Shown one piece after another: positions 34,151 to 43,100 of a DNA stretch of 64,000 nucleotides; the first letter of the stretch is position 1, and each line of letters opens with the position of its first letter. Below the pieces are notes generated by a model. That model made no database searches. It saw only the letters and a list, made by a program, of their open reading frames with translations, and had not been told where the DNA came from. The stretch covers positions 1 to 64,000 of the forward strand of contig JARKQJ010000196.1 of the NCBI GenBank assembly GCA_029973955.1, given 5' to 3'. The stretch comes from Paludibaculum sp. (GTDB taxonomy: Bacteria; Acidobacteriota; Terriglobia; Bryobacterales; Bryobacteraceae). The translations under genes were made by a program, and so were the position numbers.

Positions 34151-34993
34151 CTACGAACAACTGCTCCCCTTCTTGAACTTCCTCACGCCCCCCGGCGCCA
34201 TCGGCAGCGGCGCCGCCGGAGCCGCCAGCCCTCCTCCCGCACCCGGCGCACTCGCCGGTTTCGCCGTCACGGCCGGCGCGGCCACCTGCACTGGCACCGG
34301 CTTCACATTCGATGCCATCCCATACCCCACCAGCGCCCCGAAGCCCAACACCGCCAGCGCCGCCGCACCGGCCTTCTGATACGTCATCGACACATTCCAA
34401 ACCCTCGGCGCCGCGCTGCTCCGATTCCCCCACAGCTCCGTCGCCGTGAACGCCGCCAGCGCCATCAGCACCACCCCCACCGCCACCACGCCCGCCTGCA
34501 CGCCCAACACCTCCGGCAGCAGCTTCTCGCCCATCGCCCCCCACTTGTACAACGGCTGCAGCCCGTCATAGCCCACGCTGAACACAAACGTCCCGAACAG
34601 CAGCCCCACGAAGTACGCCAGCGCGTCCAGCTTCCCCGAAGCCATCCCCACGATCGACGTCCCAGGGCACCAGCCACCGATGATGAATCCGAACCCCAGC
34701 AGCAGTCCGCCCACTACCTGCGCACCCAGGAACGTCTCTTTCTGCGTCACCGCCGCGTTGTCCATCCAGCCCATGCCGCTGAAATACAGCAACCCGAGCA
34801 TCGCCACCACGATCGCCGCGAACATCACCCGCAGCACGGCCCAGTCCTTGAAGTAGAACACCGCCGCCAACTTCTTTGAGCTGCCGAACCCGCCCCGCTC
34901 CAGAAAGAACCCGAAAAACAGGCCGATAAAGAAAACCGCGATGAATCCGGCCTCGTCGCCGATCGCGCCCGTCGGATAAAGTGGTGCGCTCAT
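34151..34993 (-). CDS. YeeE/YedE sulfur transporter with Ala/Pro tail ending in Cys
   Basis: A 280-residue membrane protein of the YeeE/YedE family, relatives of the TsuA thiosulfate importer. About seven hydrophobic segments are visible, with the family motif GGWCPGTSIVGMASGK and the N-terminal FFLERGGFGSSKK. After the last helix come 50 residues rich in Ala, Pro and Gly that end in KFKKGSSCS, placing a cysteine next to the C-terminus. The ATG at 34993 is preferred because a GGAGG lies 8 nt upstream and the codon overlaps the previous stop as ATGA. Last gene of the molybdopterin oxidoreductase operon; likely moves thiosulfate or sulfide-type sulfur across the membrane. Confidence 0.85.
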   Translation of the reverse strand: MSAPLYPTGAIGDEAGFIAVFFIGLFFGFFLERGGFGSSKKLAAVFYFKDWAVLRVMFAAIVVAMLGLLYFSGMGWMDNAAVTQKETFLGAQVVGGLLLGFGFIIGGWCPGTSIVGMASGKLDALAYFVGLLFGTFVFSVGYDGLQPLYKWGAMGEKLLPEVLGVQAGVVAVGVVLMALAAFTATELWGNRSSAAPRVWNVSMTYQKAGAAALAVLGFGALVGYGMASNVKPVPVQVAAPAVTAKPASAPGAGGGLAAPAAPLPMAPGGVRKFKKGSSCS

Positions 34994-35508
34994 TGCCATT
35001 GCCTCCGCACAAAGTAAGCCAGCAGGTATCCGCCCGCGAACACGCACATCATGAATGCCCAACTCCCCAGCGCCAGTTGCGACCCGCCGCTCAGCGCCTG
35101 CCCGCTCGTGCAGCCCCGCGCCAGCCTCGCCGCCACGCCCGTAATCGCGCCGCCCGCGAACGCCAGCATCAGCCGCCCGCCCGCGCTCATCGTCTCACCG
35201 CGCTCCACCTGCGGCTTCACACGCCCGGCCGTCAGCGCGCCCAGCAGCCCGCCCACGAAGATCCCCGCGAACTGGAACACCATCCAGTCCTTCAACGGAT
35301 TCTTCCCATCCGCCACATACGTCTTCAAGTAGTGGTTCGCCTCCGCCCAACCCGGCGCCAGCGCCTGCGCGCCCCACGCCGTGAACTGCGTCAGCGCGCC
35401 AGATGCGCCCAACCCCGTCCCCAGCACGTAGAACGCCGCCAGCAGCGTCGCCCCAATCCCCAGTCCTGCCAGGTACGGGTTCCAATACGCCTTCGTCTCA
35501 CCAGTCAT
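34990..35508 (-). CDS. YeeE/YedE sulfur transporter, short form
   Basis: A 172-residue YeeE/YedE-family protein with four to five hydrophobic segments and the second family motif, AARLARGCTSGQALSGGSQ, whose Cys is a known sulfur-relay position in TsuA-like proteins. Together with the 34151 product it provides the two half-transporters often seen as separate genes. The ATG at 35508 shares one base with the NrfD stop (TGATG), and its stop overlaps the next start, so all are translationally coupled. An extended open frame upstream is out of register with the NrfD protein and is rejected. Confidence 0.85.
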   Translation of the reverse strand: MTGETKAYWNPYLAGLGIGATLLAAFYVLGTGLGASGALTQFTAWGAQALAPGWAEANHYLKTYVADGKNPLKDWMVFQFAGIFVGGLLGALTAGRVKPQVERGETMSAGGRLMLAFAGGAITGVAARLARGCTSGQALSGGSQLALGSWAFMMCVFAGGYLLAYFVRRQWQ

Positions 35509-36449
35509 CACAACGACACCTCCCAACGGCTCGCCTGTCCGGCCAGCACCAGCACGGCCCGCAACGCGGCGCCGCCTAACAAAACCAATACCTGCGGGAT
35601 CACCGTCACCTGCGCCCGCCCCGCCTGCTGCCACTTCTCCAGCAGCAGCGGCACCACCATGCCCAGGAACATCACCCCAATCCAGAACACCGCCGTATAG
35701 GCGCCGCCAAAGAACAACCCCGCCGCCTCTCGCTGCGCCTGCCCGCCCGTCGCCAGCGCCAGGAAGTACAACCCCAGCACCAGCGCCTCCACGCCCAGCA
35801 GCCGCCCGTCCAGCTTCGACAGCCCGTGCTTCAACTCCGCATCCGGCTCCAGCAGCATCAACAGCGCCGCCGCTCCGCTCAATCCGCTCGCCAGAAACAA
35901 CGGCCCCAACACCGGCGAATTCCACAACGGCCTCGCGCCAAACGCCCCCAACAGAATCCCCGTGTACACGCCCAGCGCCACGCCCAGCACCACGTTCACC
36001 GTGCCCAACAGCCTCCGGAACGGAAACTCCAGCCCCGTCACCAGCGGCTTGCCCGCCGGTCCGAACTCGCTCCACCCCGCCCACGCAAACACGAGCGACG
36101 CCGGATACACCAGCGCCAGAATCCACGCCCCCCACGACATCGGCGACGTCGCCTGAAACGTCGTGTAGAACCGCCACATGTGCAGCTTGTGCTCCAGATC
36201 CAGGAACAGCGCCCCCATGCCCAGGCTCAGCACCACCGGCGCCAGCACCGGACCCAGCCACCCCTTCGCCCGGCCCAAGCCGTGCCCCGCGCCCCCCATC
36301 GTCTTCCTGTGCGCCAGGCCGCTCAGAATCAGCAGACCCGCCGTCAACCCGCCCAGGAACAGGTACAGCGCGATCTCCCAGCCCCAGATCTGCAAGCCCG
36401 GGAATGTCTCCGCGTTCCGCCCCGCAATGTCAATGTCAATCGGCTGCAT
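35508..36449 (-). CDS. NrfD/PsrC-type membrane subunit
   Basis: A 313-residue integral membrane quinone-interacting subunit with about eight hydrophobic segments (for example IALYLFLGGLTAGLLILSG and WGAWILALVYPASLVFAW). It should anchor the Fe-S and molybdopterin subunits and exchange electrons with menaquinone. No heme is expected in this family. It begins 6 nt after the ferredoxin stop and is joined to the YeeE gene by a TGATG junction. Gene order A-B-C matches the polysulfide, thiosulfate and tetrathionate reductase group. Confidence 0.87.
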   Translation of the reverse strand: MQPIDIDIAGRNAETFPGLQIWGWEIALYLFLGGLTAGLLILSGLAHRKTMGGAGHGLGRAKGWLGPVLAPVVLSLGMGALFLDLEHKLHMWRFYTTFQATSPMSWGAWILALVYPASLVFAWAGWSEFGPAGKPLVTGLEFPFRRLLGTVNVVLGVALGVYTGILLGAFGARPLWNSPVLGPLFLASGLSGAAALLMLLEPDAELKHGLSKLDGRLLGVEALVLGLYFLALATGGQAQREAAGLFFGGAYTAVFWIGVMFLGMVVPLLLEKWQQAGRAQVTVIPQVLVLLGGAALRAVLVLAGQASRWEVSL

Positions 36450-36455
36450 CTCGCG

Positions 36456-36992
36456 TTACTCCAGATAGAACAGGTTCGGCTTCGTGCCCGCTTCCGGCTT
36501 CAACGCCCGGTGCCCGCGCACGCCTAGCACCCGCGCCAGCTCGCTGCCCGCGTCCATCAGATCGCCGAAGATCATCGCCCGGCTCGGACACGTCGCCACG
36601 CACGACGGCTCCCGCCCTTCCCTCACCCTGTGCGCGCAGAACGTGCACTTCTCCGCATATCCCTCTGCGTTGATGAACCGCGCATCGTACGGGCACGCCG
36701 CCATGCACGCCTTGCAGCCCGTACACCGGCTCTCGTCCACCAGCACAAGCCCGCCCTCCGCATAGTGGCTCGCCCCCGTCGGACAGTTCCACACGCACGG
36801 CGCATCGCTGCACTGGTTGCACCGCTCCGAGTAGATCTCCAGCCGCACGTTCGGAAACTCGCCCGCCGATCTCTGCATGATCCGGCACCGGAACGCCGCC
36901 TCATCCACCCGGTTCTCCACCTTGCAGCTCACCACACAGGCCGCACACCCCATGCACGTGCGCTTGTCGATGGCCATCCCGTATCGCGGCAT
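36456..36992 (-). CDS. 4Fe-4S ferredoxin subunit of the molybdopterin oxidoreductase
   Basis: A 178-residue DmsB/PsrB/TtrB-type electron-transfer subunit carrying four cubane clusters. Cysteine groups visible: CMGCAACVVSCKVEN, CNQCSDAPCVWNCPTGA, CTGCKACMAACPYDA and CTFCAHRVREGREPSCVATC. It lacks a signal peptide of its own and would ride out with the Tat-exported catalytic subunit. It starts 4 nt after the catalytic gene stop. Confidence 0.93.
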   Translation of the reverse strand: MPRYGMAIDKRTCMGCAACVVSCKVENRVDEAAFRCRIMQRSAGEFPNVRLEIYSERCNQCSDAPCVWNCPTGASHYAEGGLVLVDESRCTGCKACMAACPYDARFINAEGYAEKCTFCAHRVREGREPSCVATCPSRAMIFGDLMDAGSELARVLGVRGHRALKPEAGTKPNLFYLE

Positions 36993-36996
36993 CGCC

Positions 36997-39171
36997 CTAG
37001 GCCTCCTTTTCCACGCGCACGAAGTTGTTCTGCATCCCCGTCCCGCCCATCAAAGGGTCCACATCCACCCGCGTCACCAGCTCTGAATCCGAGGCGCCCC
37101 GCCCGGCCGTGAACCGCAGCTTCTTCGACGTGTGCCCGAACCCATGCACCATGTACACGCAATCCGGCCTGATCCGGTTCGTCACCCGCGCCCGCACTGG
37201 AGCGCTCACCGCCCCATCCTGGTTCACCAGCCTCACCCGCTGGTTCGGCCTCACCCCCAACTCTCCCGCCACCTTGTTGCTGATCCAAACCTCGTTCTCG
37301 CGCACCACCGACCCCAGTACCCGGTTGTTCGTCGTCCGCCCGAACGTGTGCAGCGGCGAGCGCCCGAACAGCAGCCTGAAGTGCCCCTCCGGTGGCTCCG
37401 GCTTCGCATAGTGCCTCGGCACCGCGTCCACGCCCATCTCAGCCAGCGTCTTCGAATAGAACTCGATCTTCCCGCTCGCCGTGTCGAACTTGTGATTCTC
37501 CGGCAGCAGCCCCTCTTCCGCCGGATACACCGCGACGCCCGCCTGCTTCATCGCCGTCAGGCTGGTGTTCATCGCCTTCAATCGGCCGTCCAGATACTGC
37601 TCCACGTTCTGCCACGGGAAGTAGTCGCCCAACCCGAGCCGCAGCGCCAGTTCCCGCGCCATCCACCAGCCCGGCTTCGAGTCGTACATCGGCCTCACCA
37701 CCGGCTGCCGCAGCGCCAGAAACGGCGTCTTGAACGTCCCCGCATACAGATCGTCGTAGCGCTCCAGATACGTGCACTCCGGCAGCACCACGTCCGCATA
37801 ACCGGCGATCTCCACCGGCAGCACGTCCACCACCACCAGCAGGTCCAGGCTCTGCAGCGCCTTCATCGTCTGCTTCGGATTCGGCAGGCTTTGCAGCAGG
37901 TTCGTCCCATACACGATCCAGCCCTTGGCCTGGTACGGTGCCCCGGCCATCGTCGCATCGCACAGGCCCGAAGCCAGCGTCTCATCCGCTAGCGGATAGC
38001 GCGTGCCCGCCCCGTCAATCGCACCCCGCGCCGGCTTCGGCAGCGCCGGCAGCCCCGGATACTTCGGCACCTCCACTCCGCCCGGCAGGAAGAACCCGCC
38101 CTTGCTCCCCCAACTCCCCATCAGCCCGTTCAGCATCGCAATCGCCCTGCTCCGCTGCGCGTCGTCCCCATACCATGTCACGTGCCGCCCCGGATGCACC
38201 AGCACCGCCGGCTTCGCCGCCGCCATCTCCCGCGCCACCGTCCGGATCGTCTCCACCGGAATCTCAGTGATCCCCGCCGCCCACTCCGGCGTGTTCTCCT
38301 TCACCGCCGCCTTCAGCTCCTCCAATCCCGTCCCGTGCTTCGCAACATACTCCTTGTTCCAAAGCTCTTCCGTCAGAATCACGTTCATCCACGCCAGCAG
38401 CAGCGCGATGTCCGTGCCCGGCTTGATCGGCAGATACCAGTTCGCCTTCGACGCCGCCACCGAATATCGCGGATCCACCACGCAGATCTTTGCGCCCCGC
38501 CGGATGCACTCCGCAAACTCCTGCACCTGCGTGTTGTGCATGTTCTCGCCCAGGTGGCTCCCGATCAGCACCAGGAACCGCGTGTTCGCAATGTCCGTGT
38601 TCTCCGGCGATCCGATCCCCGTCCCGAACGTCAACTGGAACCCCACCTCCCGCGGTCCCCGGCACTGCGCATAGCTCGGCGCAGCCACGTTCGGCGACCC
38701 AAACGCCTTCACCAGTTGCGTGAAGAAGCTCCCCCCGTGCCCGTGCGTGAACAGCGCCATCGCCTCCGGCCCGTGCTGAGCTTTCACCCGCTGCATCCTC
38801 TCGGCGACATACCCCAGCGCCTCATCCCAACTCGCCTCTTTGAATCGATCCTCACCCCGCTGCCCCGTCCGAATCAGCGGCTTCTGCAGCCGGTCCGGAT
38901 CGTACAGTAGCCCCGTCCCCCCGTTCCCCCTCGGACACAGCCGCCCCATCGCCAGCGGATGCGCCGGATGCCCCTCCAGCTTCACCACCTCCCCGCCCTC
39001 CACCGTCGCCAAAACGCCACACTTCCAGAAGCACAACTCACAGAAAGTAGAGACTTTCCTGGACTCCCTGGGCCCCTCCTGCGCCTTCGGCCAGAGGCTC
39101 AGTGCAGCCGTCCCCGCCCCGGCCGCCCCCACGCCGCCCCCGGCGATCTGCAGGAATCTTCGCCTTTCCAT
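36997..39171 (-). CDS. Tat-exported molybdopterin oxidoreductase (PsrA/PhsA/TtrA-like)
   Basis: A 724-residue catalytic subunit. The N-terminus MERRRFLQIAGGGVGAAGAG is a Tat signal. A 4Fe-4S site follows (CELCFWKCGVLATVE ... GRLCPRG). The candidate molybdenum ligand is the Cys of APSYAQCRGPREV, in the position where PsrA and PhsA have cysteine rather than Ser or Sec. Bis-MGD binding blocks include FLVLIGSHLGEN, ICVVDPRY, GTNLLQSLPNP and the C-terminal HGFGHTSKKL. With B and C subunits and two YeeE transporters behind it, a role in reducing or oxidising thiosulfate, polysulfide or tetrathionate at the periplasmic face is likely. The specific substrate cannot be fixed by motif reading. ATG at 39171 chosen because the Tat motif starts there. 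Confidence 0.9.
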   Translation of the reverse strand: MERRRFLQIAGGGVGAAGAGTAALSLWPKAQEGPRESRKVSTFCELCFWKCGVLATVEGGEVVKLEGHPAHPLAMGRLCPRGNGGTGLLYDPDRLQKPLIRTGQRGEDRFKEASWDEALGYVAERMQRVKAQHGPEAMALFTHGHGGSFFTQLVKAFGSPNVAAPSYAQCRGPREVGFQLTFGTGIGSPENTDIANTRFLVLIGSHLGENMHNTQVQEFAECIRRGAKICVVDPRYSVAASKANWYLPIKPGTDIALLLAWMNVILTEELWNKEYVAKHGTGLEELKAAVKENTPEWAAGITEIPVETIRTVAREMAAAKPAVLVHPGRHVTWYGDDAQRSRAIAMLNGLMGSWGSKGGFFLPGGVEVPKYPGLPALPKPARGAIDGAGTRYPLADETLASGLCDATMAGAPYQAKGWIVYGTNLLQSLPNPKQTMKALQSLDLLVVVDVLPVEIAGYADVVLPECTYLERYDDLYAGTFKTPFLALRQPVVRPMYDSKPGWWMARELALRLGLGDYFPWQNVEQYLDGRLKAMNTSLTAMKQAGVAVYPAEEGLLPENHKFDTASGKIEFYSKTLAEMGVDAVPRHYAKPEPPEGHFRLLFGRSPLHTFGRTTNNRVLGSVVRENEVWISNKVAGELGVRPNQRVRLVNQDGAVSAPVRARVTNRIRPDCVYMVHGFGHTSKKLRFTAGRGASDSELVTRVDVDPLMGGTGMQNNFVRVEKEA

Positions 39172-39258
39172 ACATTCAGACCTCGTTGTCACCGATGCAG
39201 GCATGGCAAATCCGGTGACACACTCAAAGCGCTATTTTCTGAGCCGAGGCCCAGAAGA

Positions 39259-41040
39259 CTACTGAGCCGCCACTACCCGCACCACCCTCGCATTCCCCGG
39301 ATCCACCACCAGCAGCCGACCCTGCCCATCAAACGCCACCCCGCTCGGCCGGCTCAACCCCTCCCCCACCGCCACCTCCGCCGCGCCCGTCCCCACATCG
39401 ATCCGCCAAACTTTGTTCACCCCCCCGTCCGCCGCATACAGCATCCCGTCCGGCCCCATCGCCAGCCCAGCCGGCAGGCTCGCCTCATCCACTTCCCCCA
39501 CCGGCCAAACCGTCGTGATCAAACCCGTCGCCATCTCCACCTTCCGCACCCGGTGGTTCTTCGTATCCGCCACAAACAGGTTGCCCGCTGCATCGAGAGC
39601 CAGCCCCGAAGGATTCCGCAGCTTCGCCTCCGCCGCTTTGCCTCCATCGCCCGCAAAACCCGCCTCCCCCGTCCCCGCATACACCTTCACCTTGTCCGCC
39701 GTCACCACCCACACGTGATGATCGTTCGGCGACGACAGATACATCCGCGTGCCGTCGCTCACCAGCGTCCCCGGCTGCTCCAGCCGCGCGCCGATCTGCG
39801 CCGTTCTCACTGGAATCTCCCGCTCCAGCACCACCGTCCCATCCCCATGCACCCGGTACAGCGTCTTATTGTCGTAGTCCGACACCACCAGATCCCCATT
39901 CACATCCACCAGCAGCGCCTGCGGCCGCGTCCAGGCGAACTCGCCCCCCACCGTCGACACCAACCCTTCCGGCCCGATCTTCAACACCCGGTCCGCCAGC
40001 ATGCTGCTCACAAACAAATCCCCGTTCCCCGCCACCGCTACCTGCGCCGGCTCGGCCAGTTGCGTCTGCGCCGCTTCCAGCCCGTCGCCGTTGTATGCCT
40101 TCAATCCATTCCCCGCCACTGCTTCCAGTTCCGCCTCCGCCCGCATCTTCCAGATCCGCGGTGGCAGCGGCTCACCCACCAGCACTTCGCCCGCCACCCC
40201 AGCCGCCAACGCCATCGGCGCTCCTGCCTTCCCAAACACCTCCACCTGCCCCCGCCAGTTCACCCTCAGCACGCGCCCCCGGCCCATCTGCGCCAGATAC
40301 AGGTTCCCCATCTCGTCCGCCGCCAGCCCGCTCACCACCTCCGCCTCGCCCGGAATGTCCTCGTCCGGCAACCCGAACTTCACGTTCGTGATCGTCTTCG
40401 TCCGCCCATCGATCTGCCGCACCGTCGGCTCGAACTGCTCCGCGTAATAGACGTTTCCGTCTCCATCCGCCGCCACCAGCGCCGGCGCCTGCAGCGACGC
40501 CTGCGAAGCCGGCCCGTTGTCGCCCGCTATGTAGCTCTTCCCCGATCCAGCCAGATGCGATACTAACCCGCTCGCCGGTTCCACCAGCTTCAGCATCCGC
40601 GCCTCGTTGTCCGCCACCACCAGCCGCCCATCCGGCATCAGCGCCAGCCACGCCACTGAACGCAACTCCCCCTTCGGCTCCACCTTCACCAACGTCCGCA
40701 CGGCCCCACTCGCTGCCTCGATGGCTTCGATCCCTACCGCCGTCGCCACATACACCTGCCCCGCCGAGTCCACCGCCACCGCCCCCGGATTCGATAGCCC
40801 GCGCGCCGTCACCTGCAGCACGCCCTCCGCCGTCACCTTCCACACGCTGCCCATCAAAGGCTGGCTGAAATACACGCTGCCCGCCGCGTCCCGCGCCACG
40901 CCCACCGGCATCGTCAATCCCACCGACAATGCCGGCGCGCCCGTCAGCTCCAGCCCCGCCACCTTCTCCAGCGTCTGCCCGCTCACACAGGCCGCCGTCA
41001 GCACCGCCAGCGCCGCTACTCCGATTTTTTCTTGGTCCAT
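39259..41040 (-). CDS. NHL-repeat beta-propeller protein, exported
   Basis: A 593-residue secreted protein (signal KIGVAALAVLTAACVSGQ). Repeats of the form NPGAVAVDSAGQVYVA, EPAQVAVAGNGDLFVS, NPSGLALDAAGNLFVADTKNHRVRKV and RPSGVAFDGQGRLLVVD indicate about nine to ten NHL blades, i.e. one or two propellers. NHL proteins bind partners or hydrolyse lactones; no catalytic residue can be named. It starts at 41040, overlapping the S9 peptidase 3' end by 25 bases, so the two genes are coupled. Confidence 0.87.
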   Translation of the reverse strand: MDQEKIGVAALAVLTAACVSGQTLEKVAGLELTGAPALSVGLTMPVGVARDAAGSVYFSQPLMGSVWKVTAEGVLQVTARGLSNPGAVAVDSAGQVYVATAVGIEAIEAASGAVRTLVKVEPKGELRSVAWLALMPDGRLVVADNEARMLKLVEPASGLVSHLAGSGKSYIAGDNGPASQASLQAPALVAADGDGNVYYAEQFEPTVRQIDGRTKTITNVKFGLPDEDIPGEAEVVSGLAADEMGNLYLAQMGRGRVLRVNWRGQVEVFGKAGAPMALAAGVAGEVLVGEPLPPRIWKMRAEAELEAVAGNGLKAYNGDGLEAAQTQLAEPAQVAVAGNGDLFVSSMLADRVLKIGPEGLVSTVGGEFAWTRPQALLVDVNGDLVVSDYDNKTLYRVHGDGTVVLEREIPVRTAQIGARLEQPGTLVSDGTRMYLSSPNDHHVWVVTADKVKVYAGTGEAGFAGDGGKAAEAKLRNPSGLALDAAGNLFVADTKNHRVRKVEMATGLITTVWPVGEVDEASLPAGLAMGPDGMLYAADGGVNKVWRIDVGTGAAEVAVGEGLSRPSGVAFDGQGRLLVVDPGNARVVRVVAAQ

Positions 41041-43061
41041 TCGCCTACCCATTCCAGGAAAGTGTCGTACCACAACAGCGCATTCTGCGGCTTCAGCACC
41101 CAGTGCCCTTCATCCGGATACACCAGCAACTTCGATGGCACCTTCTGCGCCTGCAAGCCCGTGAACAACTGCAACCCCTGCCCGTACGGCACCCGGAAAT
41201 CCAGTTCGCCGTGAATCACCAGCGTCGGCGTCTTGAAGTTCGCCACGTGCTTCGACGGCGACCACTTCTCGTACATCTCCGGGTTCTGCCACGGAAACCC
41301 CTTGAACTCCCACGTCGAGAACCACAGCTCTTCCGTCTCCCCGCCCATGCTCGGCAGATCGTAGACGCCCGCGTGCGACACCAGCGCCTTGAACCGCTGC
41401 GTGTGGCCCATGATCCAATTCACCATGTACCCCCCATAGCTCCCGCCCGCCGCCGCCATCCGGTCCGCATCCACATACGGCAGCTTCTCCACATGGTCGG
41501 CCACCGCCATGATGTCGTCGTACGCCTTCCCGCCCCAGTCGCCGTTGATCTCGTCCGTGAACTTCGATCCATACCCCGTCGATCCGCGCGGGTTCGGCAT
41601 CACCACCACAAACCCCGCCGTCGCAAACACCTGCTGGTTCCAGCGGTAGCTGAACGTCTCACCCCACGCGCCCTGCGGACCGCCATGGATCAGGAACAGC
41701 ACCGGGTACTTCTTCTTCGCATCAAACGCCGGCGGCTTCAGCAGGAAGCTGTGTACCTGCGCGCCCTCCGCGCCCGTCACCGTGAACTCCTCCAGCCGCC
41801 GCAGGTCGTGCTCGGCCAGAAACTTCTCGTTCAGCTTCGTCAGCGCCACCGGCGCCCCGCCGCCGCTCGAAGCTTTGTAGATCTCCGTCGGGCTCGCCCC
41901 CGTCACTTCCGTGTACACCAGGGTCTTGCCATCGTTGGCAAACTGCAGATCGTCCACGTGCGTCGGACCCTGCGTCAACGCCCGCGTCCCGCCGCCCGTC
42001 ACCGGGATCAACTGCGCCTGCTGCCGCCCCCGGTCTTCCACCGTGAACGCCAGCCGCTTCGAATCCGGATGCCACACAAAACCCGTCACGTGCCGGTCCA
42101 GATTCTCCGTCAGCACGTTCAGCTTGCCCGTCTCCCGCTCCAACACCACCAGCCGCCACCGGTCGCTCTCATAGCCCGCGCGCACCTGCATCCGCCACGC
42201 CAGCCACTTGCCGTCCGGCGAATACGCCGGCGAGGCGTCCGCCCCCGGACTGTTCGAAACCTTCACCGCTTCCTTGCCATCCGCCGGCCCGTCGATCGGA
42301 ACCGTGTAGAGGTCCCAGTTCGTGCTCAGCGCCTGGTCCGCTTCCAGGTTGGCCGCGTAGCAAACCTCTTTCCCGTCGGCCGACACCGCATAGTTCCCGC
42401 CGCCAAACGAAAACGGCGGCACGTCATACTTGAAGCCGGGCGTCAGATCCTTCACCGCCCCACCCTCGGCCGAAACCGCCATCAGGTGCTTCACCCGCTT
42501 GCCCTTCCAGTCCGTCCAGTGCCGGTACAGCAGCGATGTGTAGGCCCGCGCCTTCACCTTGCTCTTCGCTTCCGCGTCCAGCTTCTTCTGGTTGCAGGCG
42601 TCATCCGCATTGCACTCCGGGTAGACTTCCGACGTAAACACCAGCTTCGCCCCGTCGCCCGACCAGATCACCCCGTCCGCCTCCGTCGCCAGCTTCGTGA
42701 TCTGCTTCGGATTCGTCCCCAGCGCGTCCATCACCCACACCTGCGCAGACCCGCCCTTCGTCGAAATCCACGCAATCTTCTTTGAATCCGGCGAGAACCG
42801 CGCGCTCGTGTTCCGCCCCTCCGTCGTCACCTGCCGCGGCGCGCCTCCATTCACCGGGCTCATCCACAACTGCCGCGCCTGCGCGTTCTTCTCCACATCC
42901 ACTTCGCCTACCGTGTAGATCACCGCCGAACCGTCCGGCGCCAGCGACGGCTCCGAGATGCGCTTCAGCTTCATCATCTCCACCGCCGTGAACGGAATCT
43001 TCTGCGCCGGAACCACCGCGGGTACCAGCAGGATGAGGGCCGTGAACAGACGAGCAGACAT
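41016..43061 (-). CDS. S9 family peptidase (acylaminoacyl-/dipeptidyl-peptidase type)
   Basis: A 681-residue exported serine peptidase. A signal peptide (FTALILLVPAVVPAQ) precedes a PD40-type seven-bladed propeller (SPDSKKIAWIST, SPDGKWLAWRM), followed from about residue 430 by an alpha/beta-hydrolase domain. The nucleophile is Ser541 in GGSYGGYMVNW; the acid lies in HGELDFRVPYGQG and the His in YPDEGHWV. It should release dipeptides or acyl-amino acids from short peptides outside the cytoplasm. A TATCAT box lies 6 nt before the ATG. Divergent from the carbonic anhydrase gene by 39 nt. Confidence 0.92.
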   Translation of the reverse strand: MSARLFTALILLVPAVVPAQKIPFTAVEMMKLKRISEPSLAPDGSAVIYTVGEVDVEKNAQARQLWMSPVNGGAPRQVTTEGRNTSARFSPDSKKIAWISTKGGSAQVWVMDALGTNPKQITKLATEADGVIWSGDGAKLVFTSEVYPECNADDACNQKKLDAEAKSKVKARAYTSLLYRHWTDWKGKRVKHLMAVSAEGGAVKDLTPGFKYDVPPFSFGGGNYAVSADGKEVCYAANLEADQALSTNWDLYTVPIDGPADGKEAVKVSNSPGADASPAYSPDGKWLAWRMQVRAGYESDRWRLVVLERETGKLNVLTENLDRHVTGFVWHPDSKRLAFTVEDRGRQQAQLIPVTGGGTRALTQGPTHVDDLQFANDGKTLVYTEVTGASPTEIYKASSGGGAPVALTKLNEKFLAEHDLRRLEEFTVTGAEGAQVHSFLLKPPAFDAKKKYPVLFLIHGGPQGAWGETFSYRWNQQVFATAGFVVVMPNPRGSTGYGSKFTDEINGDWGGKAYDDIMAVADHVEKLPYVDADRMAAAGGSYGGYMVNWIMGHTQRFKALVSHAGVYDLPSMGGETEELWFSTWEFKGFPWQNPEMYEKWSPSKHVANFKTPTLVIHGELDFRVPYGQGLQLFTGLQAQKVPSKLLVYPDEGHWVLKPQNALLWYDTFLEWVGEWTKKKSE

Positions 43062-43067
43062 ACCTCA

Positions 43068-43073
43068 ATGATA
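43068..43073 (-). promoter_or_regulatory. Putative -10 box TATCAT for the S9 peptidase
   Basis: Minus-strand TATCAT ends 6 nt before the ATG at 43061. The overlapping plus-strand TACGAT (43072-43077) could serve the divergent carbonic anhydrase/hisS unit. Confidence 0.45.
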
Positions 43074-43100
43074 CGATGGTGTTTTCTCCCCCAAACTCCT

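Noticed and set aside
36997..39171. Selenocysteine in the molybdopterin enzyme
   Set aside because: The presence of selC prompted a check; the candidate metal ligand is an ordinary Cys codon and the frame has no internal TGA.
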